A stretch of 64,000 nucleotides of DNA from Pseudomonas peradeniyensis (lineage in GTDB: Bacteria > Pseudomonadota > Gammaproteobacteria > Pseudomonadales > Pseudomonadaceae), in assembly GCF_014268935.2 (NCBI RefSeq), contig NZ_JABWRJ020000001.1, forward strand, positions 1,550,001-1,614,000, read 5' to 3'. The notes below the pieces were generated by a model. The model was not told the origin of the DNA. It saw nothing but the letters and a program-made list of their open reading frames with translations, and ran no database searches. The position numbers were made by a program, and so were the translations under genes. Below, one piece after another: positions 1-8,979 of the stretch. Every line of letters starts with the position of its first letter. Position 1 is the first letter of the stretch.

Positions 1-64
1 AGCGGCCGATGGGCGTGCGCACGGCATCGATGATCAGCGCGTGGGGCAGGGTGGCATCAGTCAT
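1..64 (-). CDS. Beta-ketoadipyl-CoA thiolase, N-terminal fragment (runs off window)
   Basis: Only the first 21 codons are inside the window. The peptide reads ALIIDAVRTPIGR after a short leader, the classical N-terminus of acetyl-CoA acyltransferases of the PaaJ/PcaF type. These cleave 3-oxoadipyl-CoA to acetyl-CoA and succinyl-CoA, the last step of phenylacetate degradation. The start at 64 overlaps the last 8 bases of paaI, so translation is probably coupled. It is the next gene of the paa operon on the minus strand. The call rests on this short motif plus context; the rest of the gene is not visible. Confidence 0.75.
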   Translation of the reverse strand, partial: MTDATLPHALIIDAVRTPIGR

Positions 65-506
65 GGGAGGTCTCCGGCGACAGCACGGTGCCGCGCACTT
101 TGTAGGATTTGCCGTGGAACAGGGCGATCAGCTCGCCCTGTTGGTTCTCGATGCGCACGTCGTAGTTGCCGGTGCGGCCCTTGCGGCTCTGTTCGCCGGC
201 GGTGGCCAGCAACTGGTCGCCCAGGCGTGCCGGCGCCACATAGTCGATGCTGCAACCCAGGGCCACGGCGGCTTCATCGTAGCTGTTGCAGGCAAAGGCG
301 AAGGCCGAGTCGGCCAGGGCGAACAGGTAGCCGCCGTGGCAGGTGCCGTGGCCCTGGAGCATGTCGGCGCGCACGCGCATGCTCAGCCGTGCGCTGCCGG
401 GGCCGGCGTCGAGCAGTTCGATGCCCAGGCCCTGGCTGGCGGCGTCGCGGGCGAACATGGCCTGGGCGCAGGCGCGGGCCAGGGTGTGTGCGGATTGTTC
501 AGCCAT
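57..506 (-). CDS. paaI: Hydroxyphenylacetyl-CoA thioesterase PaaI
   Basis: This 149-aa protein has the size and look of a hot-dog-fold thioesterase. It carries the motif HGTCHGGYLFALADSAFA around residues 53-70, which includes the HGG and the acidic residue of the family. PaaI is known to release CoA from ring-hydroxylated or dead-end phenylacetyl-CoA derivatives, protecting the pathway from CoA trapping. It sits between paaH (8-bp overlap upstream) and the thiolase (8-bp overlap downstream), as expected in a paa operon. It is cytoplasmic, with no signal peptide. Confidence 0.93.
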   Translation of the reverse strand: MAEQSAHTLARACAQAMFARDAASQGLGIELLDAGPGSARLSMRVRADMLQGHGTCHGGYLFALADSAFAFACNSYDEAAVALGCSIDYVAPARLGDQLLATAGEQSRKGRTGNYDVRIENQQGELIALFHGKSYKVRGTVLSPETSHD

Positions 507-2016
507 GCAGGCGGCCTCCTTCGACGTGGGTGCGGCGTAGCAGCAGGGACGGGCGGTAACGCTCCTCGCCGTAGCTGCGTTGCAGGTTGTCGAGTACGTT
601 CAGGGTGAAGCCGACCCCCAGGTCGTCGGCCCAGGCCAGCGGGCCGCGTGGGTAATTGACCCCGGCGCGCATCGCCAGGTCGATGTCGCCGGGCGTGCCG
701 ACGCTTTGCAGCACCGCGTCGGCGGCCTCGTTGGCGAGCATCGCCACGGTGCGCAGCACCACCAGGCCGGGAAGGTCGGCCACCGGACAGACGCTCAGCC
801 CGGCCCGGGCGAGCAAGGCGACGGCCTGGTCCCGGGCCTCGGCACTGCACTCGGCGCCGTGGCTGATGGCCAGGCGCGTGGCGTTGGCGTAGTCCAGGGC
901 CAGGTCCAGCAGCACCAGGTTGCGCAAGCCGTCCTCGCGGGCGCGCTGGCTGGCCAGGCGGCCATCGGACAGCGCCAGGGTGGCGTCCCCCACCCGCAGC
1001 AGGCCGCCGCCAGCGCGTTCGGTGATGCCGATACCCTTGGCGCGCAGGCGCTCGACCAGGGGCTGCAGGACACCGAGGTCACCTTCCACCGTGCAGCGCT
1101 CGACAGGCGCCTGGCTGGTGAGTGCCGCAGGCTCTGGTCGCTCGGCACCGTCGGCGTAGCTGTAGAAGCCCTGGCCGGTCTTGCGCCCGAGGCGCCCGGC
1201 GTCGACCAGCTCTTTTTGCACCAGCGATGGCTGGAAGCGGAAATCGCCATAGAACGCCTCGAACACCGAGCAAGTCACCGCGTAGTTGACGTCGTGACCG
1301 ATCAGGTCGGTCAACTCGAAGGCTCCCATGCGAAAACCCCCGGCGTCGCGCAGCAGGGCATCGAGGGTGGCGCAGTCGGCGGCGCCCTCCTGCAGCAGGC
1401 GCAGGCTTTCGGCGTAGAAGGGCCGAGCCACGCGGTTGACGATAAAGCCCGGCGTCGAACGGGTGTGCACCGGTTGCTTGCCCCAGTTACGGGCGGTGTC
1501 GTACAGGGTGGTCGCCAGTGTCGGCGCCGTGGCCAGTCCGGACACGACCTCCACCAGCGCCATCAGCGGTGCCGGGTTGAAGAAGTGCATGCCGATCACT
1601 CGTTGCGGGTGCCGGAGCCCGGCGGCAAGGCTGGTGATCGACAGTGACGAGGTGTTGCTGGCCAGGATGCAGTCGTCGGCGCAGCGGGCTTCAAGCTGGC
1701 GTAGCAGATCCTGCTTGATCGGCAGGCTTTCGACGATGGCCTCGATTACCAGGCGGGCATCGGCAAGGCCGTCGAGGCTGTCGAACGGTTGCAGGCGAGC
1801 GCGGATGGCGCTGTGGTTGTCAGGGGTGAGCCTGCCTTTCTCGACCAGTCGGCCGAGTTGCCGGTCGATACCCTCGATGGCCTGCGCGGCGGCGCCGGGG
1901 CGGTTGTCATACAGGCATACCGGGTGCCCGGCCTGGGCCGCCACCTGGGCGATGCCGGCCCCCATGGCACCGGCGCCGATCACCGCCACCAGGGCGTCGT
2001 TGTCGAGTGCGGCCAT
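499..2016 (-). CDS. paaH: 3-hydroxyadipyl-CoA dehydrogenase PaaH
   Basis: A 505-aa member of the 3-hydroxyacyl-CoA dehydrogenase family. The N-terminal Rossmann motif VIGAGAMGAGIAQVAAQAG (from about residue 10) binds NAD. It is followed by HFFNPAPLMALVEVV, typical of the family, and a duplicated C-terminal domain, which accounts for the length of about 500 aa seen in PaaH versus about 280 in short forms. It oxidises 3-hydroxyadipyl-CoA to 3-oxoadipyl-CoA. The ATG at 2016 was chosen because the Rossmann fold starts right after it; the open frame upstream has no family similarity. It begins 2 bases after the paaG stop. Pseudomonas literature also calls this gene paaC or phaC. Confidence 0.93.
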   Translation of the reverse strand: MAALDNDALVAVIGAGAMGAGIAQVAAQAGHPVCLYDNRPGAAAQAIEGIDRQLGRLVEKGRLTPDNHSAIRARLQPFDSLDGLADARLVIEAIVESLPIKQDLLRQLEARCADDCILASNTSSLSITSLAAGLRHPQRVIGMHFFNPAPLMALVEVVSGLATAPTLATTLYDTARNWGKQPVHTRSTPGFIVNRVARPFYAESLRLLQEGAADCATLDALLRDAGGFRMGAFELTDLIGHDVNYAVTCSVFEAFYGDFRFQPSLVQKELVDAGRLGRKTGQGFYSYADGAERPEPAALTSQAPVERCTVEGDLGVLQPLVERLRAKGIGITERAGGGLLRVGDATLALSDGRLASQRAREDGLRNLVLLDLALDYANATRLAISHGAECSAEARDQAVALLARAGLSVCPVADLPGLVVLRTVAMLANEAADAVLQSVGTPGDIDLAMRAGVNYPRGPLAWADDLGVGFTLNVLDNLQRSYGEERYRPSLLLRRTHVEGGRLHG

Positions 2017-2018
2017 GG

Positions 2019-2813
2019 TCAGCGCCCCTTGAACACGGGTGTGCGTTTGTTCATGAAGGCACCGACGCCCTCGCGGTAGTCCTCGCTGCGCCCGGCCAGG
2101 CGTTGCAGGTCGCGCTCCAGTTCCAGTTGTTCGTCGAAGCGATTGTCGAAGCTCTGGTTGAGGGCGCGCTTGATCAGGGCCAGGCCATAGGTGGGCTGGT
2201 TCGCCAGGTGGCGGGCGAGCTTGAGCGCTTCGTCGCGCAGCGCGGCATCGTCCACCACCCGGTGGATCAGCCCCCATTGCTCGGCCTGCTCGGCGCTCAG
2301 GCGCTCGCCCAGCAGGGCCAGCGCCTTGGCCCGGGCCATGCCGACCAGGCGCGGCAGCAGCCAGGTGCCGCCGGAGTCCGGCACCAGGCCGATCTTGCAG
2401 AACGCCTGGATGAAGCTTGCCGAGCGCGCCGCCAGCACCAGGTCACAGGCCAGCGGCAGGTTGGCCCCGGCGCCGGCGGCCACGCCGTTGACCGCGCAGA
2501 TCACCGGCAGCGGCAGGTCGCGCAGGCTGCGCACCAGCGGGTTGTAGAACTGTTCGATGGACTGACCAAGGTCAGGCAACTCGGCGCCGGGCGCGACGTT
2601 GCGGTCGGCCAGGTCCTGGCCTGCGCAGAAGCCACGGCCTTCGCCGGTCAGCAGCAGCACCCGGGCGGTTTCGCTCTGGCGCACCTGCTTCAGCGCCTCG
2701 CGCACTTCCAGGTGCATGGCGCTGTTGAAGCTGTTGAGCTGCTCGGGCCGGTTCAGCGAAAGCAGGGCGACGCCGTCGTCGCCGATGGAAAACAGGATGT
2801 GCTGGAAGGACAT
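2019..2813 (-). CDS. paaG: 1,2-epoxyphenylacetyl-CoA isomerase PaaG
   Basis: A 264-aa crotonase-fold protein. It shows LNRPEQLNSFN near the N-terminus, the oxyanion-hole region GRGFCAGQDLADR (about residues 59-71) and NGVAAGAGANLPLACDLV (about 109-126). The GFCAGQDLADR segment and the PDSGGTWLLPRLVG segment (about 148-161) are characteristic of PaaG rather than PaaF. It converts the ring epoxide of phenylacetyl-CoA to the oxepin. It lies between paaF and paaH in one operon. Confidence 0.93.
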   Translation of the reverse strand: MSFQHILFSIGDDGVALLSLNRPEQLNSFNSAMHLEVREALKQVRQSETARVLLLTGEGRGFCAGQDLADRNVAPGAELPDLGQSIEQFYNPLVRSLRDLPLPVICAVNGVAAGAGANLPLACDLVLAARSASFIQAFCKIGLVPDSGGTWLLPRLVGMARAKALALLGERLSAEQAEQWGLIHRVVDDAALRDEALKLARHLANQPTYGLALIKRALNQSFDNRFDEQLELERDLQRLAGRSEDYREGVGAFMNKRTPVFKGR

Positions 2814-2844
2814 GACTGGCTCGCTCCGTCAGTCGGTGGAAGGC

Positions 2845-3618
2845 TTACAGCCCTTGGAATCGGGCCGGGCGTTTGGCCTGGAAGGCGCGAATACCCTCGT
2901 CGCGGTCGGCGGTGCCGGCCAGCAGGGTGAAGGCGTGGCGTTCGAAGCGCAGGCCGCAGGCCAGGTCCATGTCCTGGGCCTTGAGCAGCGCCTCCTTGGC
3001 CAGGCGCACCGCCAGCGGCGCCTTGGCGGCGATGGCGGCGGCCACCTGCAGGGCGCGCTCGACGGTGTGTTCGGGCTGGGTGACTTCGCCGACCAGGCCT
3101 GCCTGCAGGGCATGACGGGCATCGATGGCTTCGCCGCCGAGGACCATCTGCATGGCCAGCGGCTTGCCCACTGCGCGCAGCAGGCGCTGGGTGCCGCCAG
3201 CGCCGGGGATGATGCCGAGGTTGATTTCCGGTTGGCCGAAACGGGCGTCGCTGCCGGCGATGACGATGTCGGCGCACATCACCAGTTCGCAGCCGCCGCC
3301 GAGGGCGAAGCCGTTGACGGCGGCGATCAGTGGCTTGCCAAAGGCGGTGATGCGCTGCCAATGGGCCACGCGCGGGTCGTTGAGGATGCCGACCAGGTCG
3401 CGCTGGGCCATTTCGTTGATGTCGGCGCCGGCGGCGAAGGCCTTGCGGTTGCCGGTGATGACCACGGCGCGGATCTCTGGATCCTGGTCGGCGGCATCCA
3501 GTTCTGCGGCCAGCTCTTCCAGCAGCGCCGTGTTCAGGGCGTTGAGGGCTTGCGGTCGATGCAGGGTGATCAGGCGGACGCCGTCCGCCGGGGCCTGCAC
3601 GATGAGGTTGCTTGGCAT
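2845..3618 (-). CDS. paaF: 2,3-dehydroadipyl-CoA hydratase PaaF
   Basis: A 257-aa enoyl-CoA hydratase of the crotonase family. The segments AFAAGADINEM and NGFALGGGCELVMCADIVIA form the oxyanion hole. The two catalytic glutamates are present, in GGGCE and in FGQPEINLGIIPGAGGTQR. It hydrates 2,3-dehydroadipyl-CoA to 3-hydroxyadipyl-CoA. It is the first gene of the minus-strand paa operon visible here, with a good ribosome site (GAGG) before the ATG at 3618. Its promoter must lie in the 339-bp gap shared with paaY, which holds an inverted repeat at 3708-3745. Confidence 0.93.
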   Translation of the reverse strand: MPSNLIVQAPADGVRLITLHRPQALNALNTALLEELAAELDAADQDPEIRAVVITGNRKAFAAGADINEMAQRDLVGILNDPRVAHWQRITAFGKPLIAAVNGFALGGGCELVMCADIVIAGSDARFGQPEINLGIIPGAGGTQRLLRAVGKPLAMQMVLGGEAIDARHALQAGLVGEVTQPEHTVERALQVAAAIAAKAPLAVRLAKEALLKAQDMDLACGLRFERHAFTLLAGTADRDEGIRAFQAKRPARFQGL

Positions 3619-3707
3619 GGGGGTACCTCAGGCTGCACGTTTGGCGCCGGCTGGGGCCGGCTTTTTTGGAATTGTTCGTGGTGCTGGGACAAGTATATGT
3701 ACAAAGC

Positions 3708-3745
3708 GATACGCAAAATCAACATAGAAATTGTAATTGCGTATC
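3708..3745. promoter_or_regulatory. Candidate PaaX operator (inverted repeat)
   Basis: Perfect 9-bp inverted repeat: GATACGCAA at 3708-3716 and TTGCGTATC at 3737-3745, with a 20-base AT-rich spacer. It lies 90-127 bases upstream of the paaF start, in the gap between the divergent paaF operon and paaY-paaX. PaaX is a GntR-like repressor released by phenylacetyl-CoA and is known to bind palindromic sites in paa promoters. That this is its site is inferred from position. Confidence 0.5.
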
Positions 3746-3761
3746 TGTATTTGAGGCGAGT

Positions 3762-3792
3762 GACGCTATCGCGGGGCAAGCCCGCTCCCACG
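3762..3792. repeat. REP-type palindromic unit (single copy)
   Basis: This 31-base unit, including the core GCGGGGCAAGCCCGCTCCCA, is the common Pseudomonas putida-group REP element. The same 31 bases recur exactly at 10530-10560. It lies between paaF and paaY. Confidence 0.7.
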
Positions 3793-3891
3793 CTGCCTCG
3801 CTGTTGTAGCCATTTGTGGGCGCTGGTTTGCCCAGCGATTAGGTCATCACTGGTCTGAAGCTTTGTGAAGAAAACGATACACAGCAAGGCA

Positions 3892-3919
3892 TTGACTAAG
3901 TGATTTGATCTGATACAGG
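3892..3919 (+). promoter_or_regulatory. Candidate paaY promoter
   Basis: A -35-like TTGACT at 3892-3897 is followed after 16 bases by a weak -10-like TACAGG at 3914-3919, about 40 bases before the paaY start. The surrounding motifs GATACACAGC and CTGATACAGG resemble half of the inverted repeat upstream and might be a second regulator site. This is a weak, sequence-only call. Confidence 0.3.
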
Positions 3920-3957
3920 ATTTACATGCCATCTGAATCATATCGAGCACACAGCCC

Positions 3958-4557
3958 ATGCCCTGCTATCGCCTCGACGGCCTGACCCCGGTAATCCACC
4001 CCACCGCCTACGTACACCCCAGCGCCGTGCTGATCGGCGACGTGCTGGTCGGCCCCAACTGCTACATCGGCCCCCTGGCCTCGCTGCGCGGCGATTTCGG
4101 GCGAATCATCCTGGAAGAGGGCGCGAACCTGCAGGACACCTGCGTGATGCACGGTTTCCCCGGCGGCGACACGCTGGTCGAGCGCAACGGCCATATCGGC
4201 CATGGCGCGGTGCTGCACGGCTGTCGGATAGGCGAGGACGCCCTGGTCGGCATGAACGCGGTGGTCATGGACGGCGCGCATATCGCCCCGCGCTGCATCG
4301 TCGCCGCCACGGCCTTCGTCAAGGCGGGGTTCACCTGCCTAGAGCAGCGCCTGGTGGTTGGCGCGCCGGCCGAGGTCAAGCGCCCGCTCAGCGACCAGGA
4401 GCTGGCCTGGAAACAGCGCGGCACCGCCGAATACCACAGCCTGGCCCGGCGCTGCATGACCGCGCTGGTGGAGTGCCCGCCGCTGACCACGCCCGAAGCG
4501 GACCGCCCACGCATGGGCGACTCCGGCTTCAGGCCCAAGGCCGAGGGCGGCGCATGA
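3958..4557 (+). CDS. paaY: Left-handed beta-helix thioesterase PaaY
   Basis: This 199-aa protein is built of hexapeptide repeats over residues ~13-135, typical of the gamma-carbonic-anhydrase/acyltransferase fold. The metal-binding histidine region [15 protein letters not shown] is visible near residues 79-93. PaaY proteins hydrolyse the CoA thioester of a toxic ring-derived by-product of phenylacetate degradation. It starts the operon divergent from paaF and is followed after 59 bases by paaX, the usual arrangement. Confidence 0.92.
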   Translation: MPCYRLDGLTPVIHPTAYVHPSAVLIGDVLVGPNCYIGPLASLRGDFGRIILEEGANLQDTCVMHGFPGGDTLVERNGHIGHGAVLHGCRIGEDALVGMNAVVMDGAHIAPRCIVAATAFVKAGFTCLEQRLVVGAPAEVKRPLSDQELAWKQRGTAEYHSLARRCMTALVECPPLTTPEADRPRMGDSGFRPKAEGGA

Positions 4558-4616
4558 GCCTTGCGCGGTCGCGGCAGGCAGGTATAGTCGAGGCTTTAGC
4601 CGCGCCTCGTTCCCCC

Positions 4617-5540
4617 ATGAGCAGCCTTGCCCCCCTGAATCACCTGATCACCCGTTTCCAGGAGCAGACGCCGATCCGCGCCAGCTCCCTGATCATCACC
4701 CTCTATGGCGATGCCATCGAACCCCATGGCGGCACGGTCTGGCTGGGCAGCCTGATCAACCTGCTGGAGCCGATGGGCATCAACGAGCGGCTGATCCGTA
4801 CCTCGATCTTCCGCCTGACCAAGGAAGGCTGGCTGACCGCCGAGAAGGTCGGCCGGCGCAGCTACTACAGCCTTACCGGCACCGGTCGGCGGCGTTTCGA
4901 GAAAGCCTTCAAGCGCGTCTACAGCGCCAGCCTGCCGGCCTGGAACGGCGCCTGGACCCTGGTGCTGCTGTCGCAGCTCGACGCCGGCAAGCGCAAGGCC
5001 GTGCGCGAAGAGCTGGAATGGCAGGGCTTCGGCGCCATGGGCGCGAACCTGCTGGGCTGCCCGCGCACCGACCGCGCCGACCTCGCCGCGACCCTGCGCG
5101 AGCAGGACGCCGAGGACGACTGCATCGTCTTCGAAACCCTCGCCCAGGAAGTGCTGGCCTCCAAGGCCCTGCGCGCCCAGGTGCGGGAAAGCTGGAACAT
5201 CGAGGAGCTGGGCCAACACTACAGCGAATTCATCCGCCTGTTCCGCCCGCTGTGGCAGGCCATGAAGGACATTGAGGCGCCGAGCCCGCAGGACTGCTTC
5301 CTGGCGCGCACGCTGCTGATCCACGAATACCGCCGCCTGTTGTTGCGTGATCCGCAACTGCCGGACGAGTTGTTGCCGGGGGATTGGGAAGGGCGCGCGG
5401 CGCGCCAGCTGTGCCGCAACCTGTACCGGTTGGTGCAGGGTAGGGCGGAGGAGTACCTGGCCAGCGCGCTGGAGACGGCGGATGGGCCGTTGCCAGATGC
5501 CAACGAGAGTTACTATCGGCGGTTTGGTGGGCTGGGCTGA
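4617..5540 (+). CDS. paaX: Phenylacetic acid degradation repressor PaaX
   Basis: A 307-aa protein with an N-terminal winged-helix region (about residues 10-90) that includes SLINLLEPMGINERLIRTS and LTKEGWLTAEKVGRRSYY. A PaaX-type effector domain and C-terminal helical domain follow; the length matches the family. It represses paa promoters and is released by phenylacetyl-CoA. The ATG at 4617 was chosen because the conserved N-terminus begins there. The long open frame upstream overlaps paaY and has no family features. No strong Shine-Dalgarno is seen, so it may depend on translation from paaY. Confidence 0.92.
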   Translation: MSSLAPLNHLITRFQEQTPIRASSLIITLYGDAIEPHGGTVWLGSLINLLEPMGINERLIRTSIFRLTKEGWLTAEKVGRRSYYSLTGTGRRRFEKAFKRVYSASLPAWNGAWTLVLLSQLDAGKRKAVREELEWQGFGAMGANLLGCPRTDRADLAATLREQDAEDDCIVFETLAQEVLASKALRAQVRESWNIEELGQHYSEFIRLFRPLWQAMKDIEAPSPQDCFLARTLLIHEYRRLLLRDPQLPDELLPGDWEGRAARQLCRNLYRLVQGRAEEYLASALETADGPLPDANESYYRRFGGLG

Positions 5541-5763
5541 GTGGCAGGCGGGACCGTGTTGCGCAGTAACTTACCTGCGGAAGCTAAACGCAAAGGGGGC
5601 GCCGGCATAGCGGGCAAGCCCCTTCCCATCGTTTCATTCGGACGTAAACTGGCAATTTTGTCAGTGGCGGGCTGCGATCCAGCAGGTGATGCTCGAAGGT
5701 GCCAGGTAGTGCAGCCGTCGTTGGTTTGGCATTGCCAGAAATGCATCTCAGGGAGCCTTTGTC

Positions 5764-8700
5764 ATGGAATACTCACGCAGCCTGATCGAGAAGTGCCTTG
5801 CTTTTTCGCCTGATGCTCGTCGGGTCGTAGTAAGACCTTTTAATAGCTTTAGTGTCGGCGATCATCTCGCCGAGATTACAGACAGTTTCATTAAACTTAA
5901 CAGCTCACACAAGTTCAACTATGCAGATATCGAGCAAATTTCGCCGCTCGATGAAGTGGCGAAAGAAATCGGGCGGGCGGAGGCCGAGCTAAACTCGGAA
6001 GGTAACAAGACGTTGACCGCAGCCGAATGGCTTGGTCTATCGGTCACCGACGGCCCTGTGCTGATTCAGCTCAACACTTACACCGAGCCTGACGGGTATT
6101 TGTTTCTCGGCTATGTTCAGGTCGTAGCGCAGATCAACGCGGCCCCAGAACTGATTTTGGTATGCGACGAGAAAACCAGGACCACGGCCAAAGCCAGTGA
6201 ACTGGCTTATGTGAAGCATGCTGCTGCCAAAGATAAGAAACGGATTCCAGGGCACTTGATTGAATCGGTCTATCGCATCAACCTCGCTGCTCAGTATGTT
6301 TTTTCAGAGAGCGCCACTGCCCCAGTGACTCCGGTCGAATCAGCGAAGCAACCTGTCGGTTTTGTTACGCAGAAGCTAGGTGTCGGTGAGTGCGAATGGA
6401 CCAGTCCATGTTTTTTGCTTTCGGACCGTGACCTGACTGGCAGTGAAAGTGTTCGTGTATGGGCCGTCGACAAAGTGAATGGCCGAGTGCTGAAAACCGT
6501 CACACTTGCAGCATACTTGCAGTCACGCAGTCAGTTTGAGTGGCCGAAAGCACTGGTCAAAGCGGTACGCGATGACCGCTCGCTGATTGACGGGTCCACA
6601 CTACTACAGGCGGGGTACGTAGATAACTTTCCAGGGTATTTTGATAAAGGCGAGTCTTTTTCCACACAAGCGTTCAATGATGGACAAAACCCCTACCGCT
6701 TGACCAGGCTTTGGGTATTTTCCAGCCGGGCACGCCTGTTTACCAATGCACCGTTCATTGGCAACGCTGTCATCGCAAACGACCTGTCCAGCATTGATCT
6801 TGCCAACACCGAACGGGTATGCGTCGAGGTTCGGGATAAAAACAGCAAGCACTTGCATGAGTCGCTCATTGTCTCCTTCTCCCCCTCAAGCAGTGCCCAG
6901 GCTCGTGCCGAGGCCCTGTGCATGGCGGTTGGTCGGCACAGCAAGATGCTATGGGCGGGCGCTATGGCTGAAGACGGCGTGACTATTGCTCCGAATAGCC
7001 AGCACAATGCGCTATGGGTTCCGTACCAGTCCGAGCTATCGGTCACCGTGGAGACGGTCCAGTGGGTATCCTACGGCGACCTGAAAATCACGCGTGCCTT
7101 GGCTGCCGAAGAGCTGCTTCACATTCATGTGCATGATGACGTGACAGGCGCCCCGCTGGCTGGGTCGCCATTGCTGTTCACGGCATGCGCCGCAGACCTT
7201 AGGCAGGACAGGTGGCCGGTGGCTTTGGCCCAAGCGCTTGGGAAATCACCGCTTGGCGATCATCTCCGTCTGGATATGGACGCTACAGCCACGGATTGTC
7301 CCTCAGTGGCGCACTGGAAGCGTGCGGGGATAGCGTTGCGTATCTGGATGAGTCAACCGCTTCAGGATGGCGACGCTTGGGTGCCTATGGTGGCTAACAC
7401 CGAGAATCCGGCTGTTGCCTGCAACCTGAGTGAATGCTTCGAATCGAAAAAAGTCATCGTGAGTTCAAGGGAAACTGATTTCCATAGGCTCGATAACTTT
7501 AATTGTGACGACTGGAACTTATCTGTCGGTGATACGGAAAGTTTCGGTAAGAAAGATTATGGATCGATCATGGATGCGGAGTCAAGGGAGCTATATGGTC
7601 GGTACGAAATTGAACTACAGGATAAAAATACTGCACATGCCTGCTATCGTTGGATTGTTGTAGTGCCGCCCCTGAAGATTGATGCTTCTACGCAAGAAGA
7701 GTGGTCGTTAGAAGAGTTAGACAAGGCGAAAAAAGAAGCAAAGGAAGTTCAGGCGTCTAATCTGAAAAGCGCCTTGCTTGCTGCGATGGAGGCTGATGGT
7801 GTTCGCTGGTTTGCGATTGGTTCTGCCCAGTCATGTGAGAAAGCTGACGGGGGCGAGACAGGTCACGAAGCTATCTGGCTACCGAGCTCAATGGGCATGA
7901 GAGCGGTGTTCAAAGGCCTGGATACTGCAGAAGTGGCCAACAACAGGCCGGCAATTGGGCAAGCCGCAGTACGTGCACGAGTGCTCATTACAAGTACGGC
8001 GTGCATAGCGAATGCTCTGTATGGGATGAAGCCATTCACTCCGGCGGCGTTCCAGAAATGCCTCGCTGAAGCCCTTGCTCTCAAGAAACCGGGTCAGGAT
8101 GTGGCCTTGGATTTGGCAGAGGTGGTAGCTGAGCAAAACCTTGCGGTTCGAGCCGAAATACTGGGCAATGCAAATAAAGCACTGCTTGAACAGCTACTGA
8201 CTTTTTTAATGGGGGAGAACGTTAGCGTTAACCGTACCCCTGCGGCTAACAAGCACGATGAGTATAGTTGTCATTCGCAGCTTCGTTCGGAAAGAAAGGT
8301 TGGTATAGAACCGGTGATGGCTCGTGTCGATGAAATTCTGTCCTCAGAGCCGCTTGTGGCGTGCGTAAGCGAAAAGGATTTTAAAATTAATAGGTATAGA
8401 ATGACAGAAAGTAGAGATGCTAGTTTTGGGGGGATTGAGCGTGTTCGTGTTTTTTGGCCTGTTATTGAGTTTTCCCCGCAAGCTAAGCAGCAGGTGACTG
8501 ATAGCTGGAAAGCTGTGCCGCTTTGGTTGGATCACACAGCCTGGGATAGTAACTCGCTGTCTCTCTCAGAGCTAAAATCCCAACTCCCGGACGCCCCCGA
8601 GAAACACTCTGCGCGTGAAATCGATATACCGCTTAGCACGAAAGAGGTTCTTCGCCTCAGAGTTGATGTTACCCGAGGCGAAGAAGAAGGCGCAGAGTTC

Positions 8701-8832
8701 AAGTCTGTTCGGCTCAGGGACTGCATTGTTGAGATGAATCTGGTTGGTACTCATTACCTCAACGGTGCTTACACTACCCCAGAGGGACCCTGGTGTTATC
8801 CATTCGTGACGGATCTGCATAAGTTTTCCTGA
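5764..8832 (+). CDS. Large protein of unknown function (1022 aa)
   Basis: I do not recognise a family. The protein is 1022 aa, soluble by appearance, with no signal peptide and no obvious membrane spans. It contains many short beta-rich stretches and a charged helical piece near residues 645-665 rich in K and E (EELDKAKKEAKEVQ). The start follows a good AGGGAG ribosome site. Codon use is visibly less GC-biased than the paa and siderophore genes on either side, which suggests horizontal acquisition. It stands alone between paaX and a flavin monooxygenase, with 223 bases upstream and 147 bases downstream before the short minus-strand frame at 8980-9138. No repeat, Rhs, toxin-delivery or enzyme signature could be supported. 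Confidence 0.85.
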   Translation: MEYSRSLIEKCLAFSPDARRVVVRPFNSFSVGDHLAEITDSFIKLNSSHKFNYADIEQISPLDEVAKEIGRAEAELNSEGNKTLTAAEWLGLSVTDGPVLIQLNTYTEPDGYLFLGYVQVVAQINAAPELILVCDEKTRTTAKASELAYVKHAAAKDKKRIPGHLIESVYRINLAAQYVFSESATAPVTPVESAKQPVGFVTQKLGVGECEWTSPCFLLSDRDLTGSESVRVWAVDKVNGRVLKTVTLAAYLQSRSQFEWPKALVKAVRDDRSLIDGSTLLQAGYVDNFPGYFDKGESFSTQAFNDGQNPYRLTRLWVFSSRARLFTNAPFIGNAVIANDLSSIDLANTERVCVEVRDKNSKHLHESLIVSFSPSSSAQARAEALCMAVGRHSKMLWAGAMAEDGVTIAPNSQHNALWVPYQSELSVTVETVQWVSYGDLKITRALAAEELLHIHVHDDVTGAPLAGSPLLFTACAADLRQDRWPVALAQALGKSPLGDHLRLDMDATATDCPSVAHWKRAGIALRIWMSQPLQDGDAWVPMVANTENPAVACNLSECFESKKVIVSSRETDFHRLDNFNCDDWNLSVGDTESFGKKDYGSIMDAESRELYGRYEIELQDKNTAHACYRWIVVVPPLKIDASTQEEWSLEELDKAKKEAKEVQASNLKSALLAAMEADGVRWFAIGSAQSCEKADGGETGHEAIWLPSSMGMRAVFKGLDTAEVANNRPAIGQAAVRARVLITSTACIANALYGMKPFTPAAFQKCLAEALALKKPGQDVALDLAEVVAEQNLAVRAEILGNANKALLEQLLTFLMGENVSVNRTPAANKHDEYSCHSQLRSERKVGIEPVMARVDEILSSEPLVACVSEKDFKINRYRMTESRDASFGGIERVRVFWPVIEFSPQAKQQVTDSWKAVPLWLDHTAWDSNSLSLSELKSQLPDAPEKHSAREIDIPLSTKEVLRLRVDVTRGEEEGAEFKSVRLRDCIVEMNLVGTHYLNGAYTTPEGPWCYPFVTDLHKFS

Positions 8833-8979
8833 GCGCTTAAGCTCGCGATATTTTCAGGCTCTGAGAACGAGTCGGGACGTGGCGTTCAGGTAGGTAATGA
8901 AAACCGGTCAGTGGAAGGCAAAGAGTTCTGCTATACGCCTGGCCGGATTTCATCTTCACCTAAAGGCCACGCGTCGAGG

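Noticed and set aside
580..1647. Long plus-strand open frame opposite paaH
   Set aside because: Antisense shadow in high-GC DNA, rich in Ala/Gly/Gln/His with no domain. The same applies to the many other long frames opposite or inside the siderophore, paa and transporter genes.
499..2277. Longer start for the 3-hydroxyadipyl-CoA dehydrogenase frame
   Set aside because: The extra 87 codons overlap paaG on the same strand and have shadow-frame composition; the Rossmann motif begins just after the ATG at 2016.
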